Shown here: positions 1 through 6,386 of the stretch, one piece after another
Layout: the number at the start of each line of letters is the position of its first letter
Position numbering within the stretch: position 1 is the stretch's first letter
Assembly: GCA_002785585.1 (NCBI GenBank)
Contig: PEUI01000346.1
Span: forward strand, 2,110-19,702
From: Lysobacterales bacterium CG02_land_8_20_14_3_00_62_12
GTDB taxonomy: Bacteria; Pseudomonadota; Gammaproteobacteria; Xanthomonadales; Ahniellaceae
Direction: 5' to 3'
DNA: 17,593 nt
Made by a program: the position numbers and the translations under genes
Notes under the pieces: generated by a model
What the model was told of the DNA's origin: nothing
What the model saw: the letters and a program-made list of their open reading frames with translations, nothing else
Databases searched by the model: none

Positions 1-2
1 CC

Positions 3-911
3 CGCACCCGCGCCGCGCACAGTGAGCTCGCGGCCGCCATCCGCGACGGCCGTGATCGCTTGCTCGAACTCGCCACCCAGCGCGGGGCCCGCGATGCCTG
101 CGTGCTGCGGGCACTGCAAGCCGCCGATGCCGAGCCCGCGAATGATGCCTTCGTCATTCGGCTGTTCGAACAATTCGGCATCAGCGCCGAAGAATTGAAC
201 GAAGACGATTGGCTGCTCGATCCCGAATACCTGAGCACCGAAGCGTTTCCGGGCTTTGCCAGCGGGCCACGGCAAGTCACCTTCGAGCGCGCCCGCGCAC
301 TGGTCCGCGAAGATCTGTTGTTTCTCCGACTCGATCACCCGATGGTGCAAGGCGCACTCGATCTTTTGCTGTCTGCGGAAAGCGGCAACGCCGCCTTTTT
401 GGTCGACCCGGAATTGCCCGCGCGCAGCGCCCTGCTCGAAGCGGTCTACGTACTCGAATGCCTGGCCCCGGCGAGTTTGTCGATGGATCGTTACCTGCCG
501 CCGCTGCCGATCCGCATCGTCATCGATAGCCGCTTGTCGCAGCGCCAGGAGTTCCGTCGCTCGGACCAAGCGATGCACCGCGCCAGCGATCAAGCGGTGG
601 ACCTCGCGCCCTTCCGCAAGGTGCTGGCGCAATGGGTCCCCGCCATGATGAAAGCAGCCACCGCCGAAGCCGAACGCAATGCGCGCCGCGAAATCGAACG
701 TGCCGTGGCCCAAGCCGAAGCCGAACAGGACGCCAGCTTGCTGCGTCTCAAAGCCCTGGCCCGGGTCAATCCAGCGGTCCGTGAAGACGAGATCGAACGC
801 CTCAGCGACGAACGCGCCGCCGTGCTGGAGGCGATACCCACGGCCCGCGTGCGCCTGGAAGCGGCACGCTTGATCGTCAGCGCAGACTTCATCGCCTTGG
901 GCAAGCGCTAG
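3..911 (+). CDS. rapA: RapA, RNA polymerase-associated SNF2-family ATPase, C-terminal part (5' end outside window)
   Basis: The reading frame is open from base 3 and ends with TAG at 909-911, so only about the last 302 residues are visible. The fragment aligns by eye with the C-terminal domain of E. coli RapA: GRDRLLEL near its start, HPMVQGALDLLLS in the middle, then LLEAVYVLECLAPASLSMDR followed by LPPLPIRI, a long charged helix, and NPAVREDEIERLSDERAAVL near the end. RapA is a Swi2/Snf2-type ATPase that binds RNA polymerase and promotes its recycling after transcription. The helicase-like motor and the polymerase-binding N-terminus lie upstream of the window and cannot be checked. TTG at 60 is an internal codon, not the start, because the RapA-like sequence continues upstream of it. 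A 14-bp palindrome covers the stop codon. Confidence 0.93.
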   Translation, partial: RTRAAHSELAAAIRDGRDRLLELATQRGARDACVLRALQAADAEPANDAFVIRLFEQFGISAEELNEDDWLLDPEYLSTEAFPGFASGPRQVTFERARALVREDLLFLRLDHPMVQGALDLLLSAESGNAAFLVDPELPARSALLEAVYVLECLAPASLSMDRYLPPLPIRIVIDSRLSQRQEFRRSDQAMHRASDQAVDLAPFRKVLAQWVPAMMKAATAEAERNARREIERAVAQAEAEQDASLLRLKALARVNPAVREDEIERLSDERAAVLEAIPTARVRLEAARLIVSADFIALGKR

Positions 912-950
912 CGCTTATAAGCACAGCGCGTCCGCTTCGGGTGACGGACG
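903..950. terminator. Palindrome over the rapA stop plus downstream hairpin, candidate rapA terminator
   Basis: AAGCGCTAGCGCTT at 903-916 is a perfect 14-bp palindrome whose centre includes the rapA TAG codon. About a dozen bases further on, CGTCCG (929-934) can pair with CGGACG (945-950) around a 10-base loop. No U-run follows, so if this is a terminator it is a weak or bidirectional one. Confidence 0.35.
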
Positions 951-1132
951 ACAGAAAGCGAAAGACCGCACGCCACGATCTGCTGGATCGAGCGCACGAA
1001 CGCCAATGATGCTTCAACCCATCCTTCGAGAACCCAATTCGTCGCGATCTGCCTCCAGCGACACTGACGCTTGACGACGGCACCCCAGAAGTCCTCAATC
1101 CCCGAATTGACCAGCTCCGCTGTTGAGAGCCG
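908..1132 (-). pseudogene. Possible gene remnant, open frame without a start codon
   Basis: Between TAG at 1135-1133 and TAG at 910-908 the minus strand has 74 open codons with no usable ATG, GTG or TTG near the 5' end. The translation contains a tryptophan-rich helical stretch (WRQIATNWVLEGWVEASLAF) of balanced composition, unlike the arginine- and serine-rich shadow frames around it. A separate short frame from GTG at 1169 (VTTPMMWPGWSVAALNSGAG, then soon a stop) precedes it in another phase, so a frameshifted small gene is possible. I do not recognise a family with confidence; the helical, tryptophan-rich pattern loosely recalls phasin-type proteins. It may equally be a chance open frame. 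Confidence 0.2.
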
Positions 1133-1200
1133 CTACGCTCCATCCGGGCCACATCATTGGGGTTGTCACGGTGTCAGCACTCAATAAGCGCCATTGGCCT

Positions 1201-1363
1201 TAGGCGTCGCGCAGAAATAACTTGCGCAGATTGCGCAGGACTTTCGTTCGCCTGCAAGGCGCACAAAGGGGAGCATAGTCGGACTATGTGACGCTTTGTG
1301 CAACGACGCAGGCGGGCGATAAGGACCAGCAAGATGGGTAAGTTATTTCTGCGCGACGCCTTA
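1201..1363. repeat. Palindromic hairpin element, copy 1 (~160 bp)
   Basis: Outer arms at 1202-1223 and 1340-1361 are perfect 22-bp inverted repeats beginning AGGCGTCGCGCAG. Inside, GCACAAAG (1261-1268) pairs with CTTTGTGC (1294-1301), and the centre CATAGTC-G-GACTATG (1274-1288) is a 7+1+7 palindrome, so almost the whole unit can fold into one imperfect hairpin. The 60-bp core 1252-1311 matches copy 2 (core 2230-2289) at 50 of 60 positions, and GACCAGCAAGATGG (1324-1337) is identical in both. The element lies between the rapA side and the convergent ATL gene, whose TAA stop (1363-1361) shares its last base with the arm. It could act as a bidirectional terminator or be a non-autonomous mobile repeat. 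No protein in it looks real. Confidence 0.85.
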
Positions 1364-1702
1364 GCCCCAGACCGCGCGATCCAGATCTTGTTTTGTCCAG
1401 GCGCAATGGACAGCGGCGATCCTGCCGTCGATGATGACCACGCCTTCGGCCTGCAAGCATCGACATTGCCGCGCGTAATCCGCTGAGTCCGGCGCAAACG
1501 CGATCCGTCGATCGGCACGCACCACCCGAAACCACGGCAGCGCGGCATCGGCATCGGCCTGCTTCAACACCCATGCCACCAGTCGCGCCCGGCCGGGCAA
1601 GTCGGCGCGAGCGGCGACTTTTCCGTAACTGGCGACTTGTCCGCGCGGAATGGCGCGGACCACGTCGAGAATCGCCAAGGCGCTGGCAGACAGATTGGGC
1701 AT
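1361..1702 (-). CDS. Alkyltransferase-like protein (ATL, MGMT DNA-binding-domain family)
   Basis: This 113-residue protein is the stand-alone winged-helix DNA-binding domain of O6-alkylguanine-DNA alkyltransferase. It shows IPRGQVASYGKVA (about 18-30, with the family tyrosine at 26), GRARLVAWVL with the putative arginine finger around R40, and PWFRVVRADRRIAF from 56. The reactive cysteine of true transferases (PCHR) is replaced by tryptophan (W57), which defines the ATL class. ATL proteins bind O6-alkylguanine, flip it and hand the lesion to nucleotide excision repair without removing the alkyl group. Unusually, the next residue is Phe (F58) instead of the His of the common PWHR motif. The start at 1702 gives the expected length; no strong ribosome site is visible. 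The gene is divergent from the small gene at 1744 and its stop abuts hairpin element copy 1. Confidence 0.85.
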   Translation of the reverse strand: MPNLSASALAILDVVRAIPRGQVASYGKVAARADLPGRARLVAWVLKQADADAALPWFRVVRADRRIAFAPDSADYARQCRCLQAEGVVIIDGRIAAVHCAWTKQDLDRAVWG

Positions 1703-1743
1703 CGGCGGTTAGCATAGCTTGCCAATCTGCCGAGGAAATCACG

Positions 1744-2148
1744 ATGACCAACTTCGAAGCCGTACGCGCCCATTTGGTCGGGCGGCAAACGCTGATCGAC
1801 AACGATCCCTACCTGATCAGCTTCGAACTCGACGTCGGGCGAGGCCGCCGCCAGGGCATCTATTTGCTCGAAATGAAGTCCGAAGATGGTCGCTGCTATC
1901 TGCGCATTTCCTCGCCGATCGCGCCGCTAGCCAAGTCCAATGCCGAACGCGCCCTGCGCTTCAACTGGGCACAACGAGTCGGTTACTTCGCGGTCAGCGA
2001 TCTGGACGGTACCGCCTATCTGCATCTGTGCGAGAACCGGGTATTTGAGGGTCTGCGCACGCCCGAGCTGGATGCGGTGATCAACGAAATCGGTCGCCTC
2101 TCCGATCACCTGGAACAGCAAGTCAGTCAGGGCCAGGATTTGCTGTAG
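1744..2148 (+). CDS. Conserved small protein of unknown function, possibly YbjN/type III chaperone-like fold
   Basis: This encodes 134 residues. The ATG at 1744 is preceded by GAGGAAATCACG, a good ribosome site, so the longer upstream frame is not the start. I do not recognise a named family. The layout is an N-terminal helix (residues 3-15), a run of likely beta strands (LISFELDVG, QGIYLLEMKS, CYLRISSPIA), a helix with AERALRFNWAQRVGYFAVSD, another strand pair, and a C-terminal helix ELDAVINEIGRLSDHLEQQV. This resembles the alpha/beta fold of YbjN and CesT-like chaperones, but that is only a pattern impression. There is no signal peptide or membrane segment, so it should be cytoplasmic. It shares a 41-bp intergenic region with the divergent ATL gene. 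Confidence 0.75.
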   Translation: MTNFEAVRAHLVGRQTLIDNDPYLISFELDVGRGRRQGIYLLEMKSEDGRCYLRISSPIAPLAKSNAERALRFNWAQRVGYFAVSDLDGTAYLHLCENRVFEGLRTPELDAVINEIGRLSDHLEQQVSQGQDLL

Positions 2149-2179
2149 CGCAGGCGCCGCAACCGCCGCGGCCGCGCTT

Positions 2180-2338
2180 AGGCGTTGTAAATCATTAAAG
2201 GTGGCGGATTGCGAAGGATTTTGCCCCATCTGCAAGGCGCGCAAAGGGGCGCATCGTTCGACTATGAAACCCTTTGCGCAACGAAGCAGATGGGGCAAAA
2301 GACCAGCAAGATGGCACCTTGAATGATTTACGACGCCT
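2180..2338. repeat. Palindromic hairpin element, copy 2 (~160 bp)
   Basis: Arms at 2180-2203 and 2315-2338 are complementary at 22 of 24 positions; they start AGGCGT like copy 1 but then differ from it completely (GTAAATCATT in place of CGCAGAAATAA). TTGCCCCATCTGC (2221-2233 region) pairs perfectly with GCAGATGGGGCAA, and GCGCAAAG pairs with CTTTGCGC where copy 1 has GCACAAAG and CTTTGTGC, a compensatory base-pair change. The core 2230-2289 is 50/60 identical to copy 1. The element separates the plus-strand gene ending at 2148 from the convergent pit gene; the last base of the pit TGA (2338) is the first base of the arm. Confidence 0.85.
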
Positions 2339-3462
2339 CACATCCAACCCAGTTGGCGACTGACCTTGACCATCACATAGGCCATGCCAGCGGTCGCCGG
2401 GATGGTCAGAATCCAGGCCCAGATCATCCGCTCGACCACGGTCCACTTGATGGCGTTCCAGCGCTTGGCCGAACCCACGCCCATGATCGCCGCCGAAATA
2501 TTGTGCGTGGTCGACACCGGGATGCCGTAACTGGACGCCAGTGAAATCATCGTCGCCGAAGCGGTCTCGGCGGCAAAACCATGGATTGGGTGCAGCTTGA
2601 CCACCTTGTGGCCCAGGGTCTTGATGATCCGCCAGCCGCCGGTGGCGGTGCCTACTGCCATCACCGTGCCGCACAGCAGTTTTACCCACAGCGGAATTTC
2701 CATATCTTTGGCCGCGCCCTCGATCCGCAGAAAGTTCAGCCACTCGGGCAAGCCATCCAGCGATCCGGCCGTGGTGGCACCGACCAGCGCCAGCGCGATG
2801 ATGCCCATGGTCTTCTGCGCATCGTTGAGGCCATGGGCAAAGCCCATCCAGCCGGCCGAAAGAATTTGCGCCTTGCCAAAAAAGGCATTCACCCAGCGTG
2901 GCCGTGCCATCCGAGCGAGCACACCAGCGCTCTGATTCATCCGGGAAATAATAAACAACAACAGCCCCATGATCGCGAAGCCGAGCAAAAAACCACCCGC
3001 TGGGGAACTCAGCATCGGCACCACCACCTTCCATAACACGCCCTTTCCGGCATACCAGGGATCGGTCGGTAGCGACCAGATGACGGCGTCCCAGCGATCC
3101 ACCGAGGCCACGGCCGCACCGCACAGACCACCGACCAACGCGTGGCTGGAACTGGACGGCAAACCCAACCACCAGGTGATCAGGTTCCAGATGATTGCGC
3201 CGAGCAAGGCACAAATCAGCAGCGCCGATCCCACCACGGCAATGTTGGTGTCGATCAGTCCCGCGGCGATGGTCTTGGCCACCGCGGTGCCCCAGAGTGC
3301 GCCAATCAGATTGGTGCCCGCAGCCATCAGCACCGCTTGGGTGGGGCTCAGCACTTTGGTCGCCACCACCGTGGCGATGGAATTGGCGGTGTCATGAAAA
3401 CCATTGATGAACTCAAAAATCAAGGCAATCAAAACCACCAGCAGCACAACGGACAATGCCAT
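2338..3462 (-). CDS. pit: PiT-family inorganic phosphate transporter
   Basis: This 374-residue, strongly hydrophobic protein carries both halves of the PiT signature: GFHDTANSIATVVATK (residues 21-36) with GLPSSSSHALVGGLCGAAVA (100-119), and the repeat GFAHGLNDAQKTMG (207-220) with GIPVSTTHNISAAIMGVGSA (313-332). Proteins of this family import phosphate, often as a neutral metal-phosphate complex, driven by protons or sodium, at low affinity compared with PstSCAB. It should span the inner membrane about ten times. The start at 3462 lies 10 bases after the DUF47 stop; GAGGT overlapping that stop is the likely ribosome site, so the two are translated together. The stop codon touches hairpin element copy 2. 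Confidence 0.94.
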   Translation of the reverse strand: MALSVVLLVVLIALIFEFINGFHDTANSIATVVATKVLSPTQAVLMAAGTNLIGALWGTAVAKTIAAGLIDTNIAVVGSALLICALLGAIIWNLITWWLGLPSSSSHALVGGLCGAAVASVDRWDAVIWSLPTDPWYAGKGVLWKVVVPMLSSPAGGFLLGFAIMGLLLFIISRMNQSAGVLARMARPRWVNAFFGKAQILSAGWMGFAHGLNDAQKTMGIIALALVGATTAGSLDGLPEWLNFLRIEGAAKDMEIPLWVKLLCGTVMAVGTATGGWRIIKTLGHKVVKLHPIHGFAAETASATMISLASSYGIPVSTTHNISAAIMGVGSAKRWNAIKWTVVERMIWAWILTIPATAGMAYVMVKVSRQLGWM

Positions 3463-3472
3463 GGCGGCAACC

Positions 3473-4102
3473 TCAGGAGTTCTTCAACACGATCTGGTAG
3501 ATCACGTTGCCGGCGTCACGACAGCGATCAATCGCCTTTTCCAGGATCTCGAACAGGTCCTTGCGCAGGATCAAGACCACCGGGTCTTTTTCGCTGGTAA
3601 ACAGATCCCGATACAGGTCCAGAATCAGCCGATCGGCTTCGTTCTCGATACTCTGCATCCGGTCATTGAGCTGCTTCATCGCATCGAGCTGCACGCCTTT
3701 ACGCAACTGACGGGTCATCTGCACGATAACTTCGGTGGCCTTTTCCAGCATCGCGGCGCGCGCGCCGAAATCAATGTCACCGAGCTTTTCAACGGTGATC
3801 AAATAGCGCTCGGCAAACTTCTCGACAGTCTTCGGTATCTTGTAAAAGCTGGTGCTGAGCGCTTCGATATCCTCGCGCTCGAGCACGGTCACAAAGGTGT
3901 TGACCAGTTCCTGGCTGATTTTTGCGGCGAGCTCTTTTTCTTGCTTGTGCGCCAGCCGAAAATCGTCCAGCGACGCACTCTTGCCACGCACCCCGAGCAA
4001 GGCAGTCAGTGCCTTGGCGGCGTTGTGGGCCGCTTCTGCGCTTTGTTCCAGCAGGCCGTAGAAACGGTCGCCTTTGCCAAAAATGGTTTGCAGGGAAAAC
4101 AT
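3473..4102 (-). CDS. DUF47/PhoU-like phosphate transport accessory protein
   Basis: This cytoplasmic helical protein of 209 residues belongs to the DUF47 (PhoU-like) family, usually encoded next to PiT transporters. It begins MFSLQTIFGKGDRFYGLLEQ, as is typical of the family, followed by helices with SASLDDFRLAHKQEKELAAK, DREDIEAL-like text (EREDIEALSTSFYKIPKTVE), QLNDRMQSIENEADRLILDL and a C-terminal FEILEKAIDRCRDAGNVIYQ, where the conserved acidic residues resemble the metal-binding helices of PhoU. I choose ATG at 4102, preceded by GGAG at 9 bases, over the upstream TTG at 4129. Its role is probably to regulate or stabilise the downstream PiT transporter. It is the first gene of a two-gene operon with pit. 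Confidence 0.92.
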   Translation of the reverse strand: MFSLQTIFGKGDRFYGLLEQSAEAAHNAAKALTALLGVRGKSASLDDFRLAHKQEKELAAKISQELVNTFVTVLEREDIEALSTSFYKIPKTVEKFAERYLITVEKLGDIDFGARAAMLEKATEVIVQMTRQLRKGVQLDAMKQLNDRMQSIENEADRLILDLYRDLFTSEKDPVVLILRKDLFEILEKAIDRCRDAGNVIYQIVLKNS

Positions 4103-4423
4103 GGTGGCGGTCTCCACAATAGTCGGCAACGGGAATTGGCTAGAATACGACAGTATTGTTACCGGCAGATGTCAGTTGCGCTGGGCTTGCGGTCAACACC
4201 GGCAACTTCGCCCGGTTGCCGAATGGCCCGCGCCCTGCTGGACTGGTCGACAAGGCGGTCAAGGCCGCATGCTAGGCTTGACCACGCCGATGCACTGGTG
4301 TCTTCTTGGCAAGCGGAGGCATGTCGTTGTCAGCTTTAAATCTTGCCACGCGCCTCGGCTGCGCTGGCCGCTAGCTACCGATCATTGCTCAAGGTCCACA
4401 CGGGTGCACGCCCGAAACTTTTC
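4103..4423. other. 321-bp divergent intergenic region between the DUF47-pit and corC-exoD operons
   Basis: No convincing gene is seen here. It must hold promoters for both operons, but I find no pair of good -10/-35 boxes and no Pho-box-like repeats. Two inverted repeats are visible: CGGCAAC (4200-4206) with GTTGCCG (4215-4221), and GTCAAGGCC (4258-4266) with GGCTTGAC (4275-4282, one bulged base). Confidence 0.5.
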
Positions 4424-5722
4424 ATGCCGATCGAAATTGTTATTGTCTTTGCCCTGATCCTGTTGAACGGCTTCTTCGCGCTCTCCGAAATGGCCGTGAT
4501 GACAGCGCGCAAAACCCGCCTGCGCCAGGACGCCCTGTCCAGCCGGCGGGCGCAGGTGGCGCTGGAGCTGGCCGAAGCGCCGGAACGCTTTCTGTCATCG
4601 GTGCAGGTTTGGATCACCTTGATCGGTATCCTCACCGGTTACTTCGGCGGCGATGCCATCGCTGCTGCCTTGGCGGTGCAGTTAGGCCGCGTCGATTGGC
4701 TGGCGCAATACGCCGGTCCGGTCAGTGTCGGCATCAGCGTCGGCGTCATTTTGCTGGTGTCGGTGGTACTCGGTGAACTGGTGCCAAAACGTCTTGCCAT
4801 CGTGCGGCCAGAGAAAATTGCCAGCACGGTCGCCATTCCGATGCGTTTTTTGGCCACGCTGGCCAAACCCATCGTCGTCTTTTTGGCCTGGTGTACCGAA
4901 GTATTGTTTCGATTGTTTCCACTGCCACACGCCGAAGAAGGCGACGTGACCGAGGAAGAAATCAAGATGTTGGTAGCCGAGAGTCACGAGCAGGGGATCA
5001 TCGACGTTGACGAACGCAATATGGTCAACCGCGTACTCAACCTGGGTGACCGCACCGCCGACAGCCTGATGACACCGCGACCGCGCATGGTCTGGCTGGA
5101 TACCGAGGCTTCGCTGGAGCAGAATCTGGCGGTGCTGCGCGACACGCCGTTTTCGCGCTATCCGGTCTATCGGGGCAACGACCAGGAGGTACTGGGGGTA
5201 ATCGAGACCAAGTCGCTGTTGACCGCGCTCGCCACCGGCGCCACGCCGGAATTGTTCCAGCGTATCGTGCCACCGCTGTTCGTTTCCGAATCCACCCGCG
5301 CCATGCAACTGATGAGCGAGTTCCGCGATGCCGAAGTGGAGTTTGCTTTCGTCGTCGATGAATACGGCGATATCGAAGGGATGGTCACGCTCAACAATCT
5401 GATGGGCGCGGTGTTCGGGCCTCTCGCCCAATCGCTGGAAAAAGGCGAGCAAAAAGTCGTGCAGCGGGCCGATGGCAGTTGGTTGATCGACGGCAGTCTC
5501 GGCGTTGACGATCTGCGCGAATTGCTCTCGCTGAGCCAGCTTCCGAATGAAGAAGAACAGGAATATCGCACGCTGGCGGGCATGATCGTGGCCCAGTTCG
5601 GCCGCATTCCGGCGGTCGGCGAGACCTTCGATTTCGCCGAGTTCCAATTCGAAGTGGTCGATCTCGATGGCGCCCGCATCGACAAGGTGCTGGTCAGCGC
5701 CACCGCCGCCCGCAACCATTGA
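4424..5722 (+). CDS. CorC/HlyC (CNNM-like) membrane protein with CBS domains
   Basis: The 432-residue product has three parts. An N-terminal DUF21/CNNM transmembrane domain (about 1-165) starts MPIEIVIVFALILLNGFFAL and includes GELVPKRLAIVRPE at 117-130. A CBS pair follows (about 210-335) with TADSLMTPRPRMVWLD and FAFVVDEYGDIEGMVTLNNL. The C-terminus (about 345-428) is the CorC_HlyC transporter-associated domain. Relatives are often labelled hemolysins but are now linked to Mg2+ or other cation transport or efflux; the exact substrate cannot be told here. The ATG at 4424 fits the family N-terminus; the upstream TTG at 4343 would add 27 non-conserved residues. Its ribosome site is weak. It ends 1 base before the ExoD gene. 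Confidence 0.92.
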   Translation: MPIEIVIVFALILLNGFFALSEMAVMTARKTRLRQDALSSRRAQVALELAEAPERFLSSVQVWITLIGILTGYFGGDAIAAALAVQLGRVDWLAQYAGPVSVGISVGVILLVSVVLGELVPKRLAIVRPEKIASTVAIPMRFLATLAKPIVVFLAWCTEVLFRLFPLPHAEEGDVTEEEIKMLVAESHEQGIIDVDERNMVNRVLNLGDRTADSLMTPRPRMVWLDTEASLEQNLAVLRDTPFSRYPVYRGNDQEVLGVIETKSLLTALATGATPELFQRIVPPLFVSESTRAMQLMSEFRDAEVEFAFVVDEYGDIEGMVTLNNLMGAVFGPLAQSLEKGEQKVVQRADGSWLIDGSLGVDDLRELLSLSQLPNEEEQEYRTLAGMIVAQFGRIPAVGETFDFAEFQFEVVDLDGARIDKVLVSATAARNH

Positions 5723-5723
5723 C

Positions 5724-6350
5724 ATGCACCGCACCGACGCCAGCAACCCGCCGCGCGTATCCACCTTGCTGTCGGCACTGCTGGCCGACTGGCCGCAAGA
5801 CCGCATACCCTTTGGCGCTTTGATCGACGCCATCGACGGTCGCGGGTTCGGCGCGCTGCTGATTCTGATCAGCCTGCCCTGCATGATTCCGCTGCCGATC
5901 GGCATTTCCGGACCGGTGTTCGGCGCCCTGCTGTGTTTGCTCAGCGTGCAAATGATGGTCGGCTTGCGCCACCCATGGCTTCCAGCACGGATTCGGCGCA
6001 TCACCCTGCCACGCGCGTCATTGGCGAAATTTCTGACCCGCATCGACCCTTGGTTGATTCGCCTGGAAAAACTCTGCAAGCCGCGATGGATCTGGCTACA
6101 TGACCGCCAGGGTCAGCGCATCACTGGCGTCTTGTTGTTCGCCACCGGTATCGCACTGGCGCTGCCGATTCCGCTGACCAATGTCCCGATTGCGCTGGTG
6201 ATGGTCGGCTATGGCATCGCCCTGATCGAACGCGATGGGCGCTGGTTGTTGGCGATGTGGTTGGCCAGCCTGACCATCGTCGTCGCTTTTGTGCTTTTGG
6301 GTGATCGCATCGTTGGCGCCACCCAGTTGCTTTGGCACCGAATGACTTGA
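5724..6350 (+). CDS. exoD: ExoD-family integral membrane protein
   Basis: The 208-residue product matches the ExoD family: a short N-terminus, GRGFGALLILISLPCMIPLP (39-58) followed by a glycine-rich hydrophobic segment, a central amphipathic stretch containing RIDPWLIRLEKLCKPRW, then hydrophobic segments around 133-165 and 173-193. ExoD was named for an exopolysaccharide phenotype in Sinorhizobium, but its biochemical role is unknown. The ATG at 5724 starts 1 base after the corC stop (TGA-C-ATG), which suggests translational coupling; the longer frame from 5667 would overlap corC. It converges on the GGDEF-EAL gene, with only 36 bases and no evident hairpin between them. Confidence 0.9.
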   Translation: MHRTDASNPPRVSTLLSALLADWPQDRIPFGALIDAIDGRGFGALLILISLPCMIPLPIGISGPVFGALLCLLSVQMMVGLRHPWLPARIRRITLPRASLAKFLTRIDPWLIRLEKLCKPRWIWLHDRQGQRITGVLLFATGIALALPIPLTNVPIALVMVGYGIALIERDGRWLLAMWLASLTIVVAFVLLGDRIVGATQLLWHRMT

Positions 6351-6386
6351 ACGTGTCAGCCGACCCACAACGCCAATGACCAAGCA

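Noticed and set aside
1174..1554. Minus-strand small proteins read through hairpin element copy 1
   Set aside because: They consist of translated repeat sequence and an off-frame part of the ATL gene.
2195..3214. Long minus-strand frame (339 codons) across pit
   Set aside because: It is a shadow of pit in another phase; its sequence has no family features and its C-terminal end is the translated hairpin element.
4103..4423. Pho box upstream of the phosphate operon
   Set aside because: No pair of CTGTCAT-like direct repeats is visible, in line with low-affinity Pit systems often being outside PhoB control.
4682..6079. 465-codon minus-strand frame opposite corC/exoD
   Set aside because: It is antisense to two clearly recognised genes; high GC in third codon positions produces such frames.
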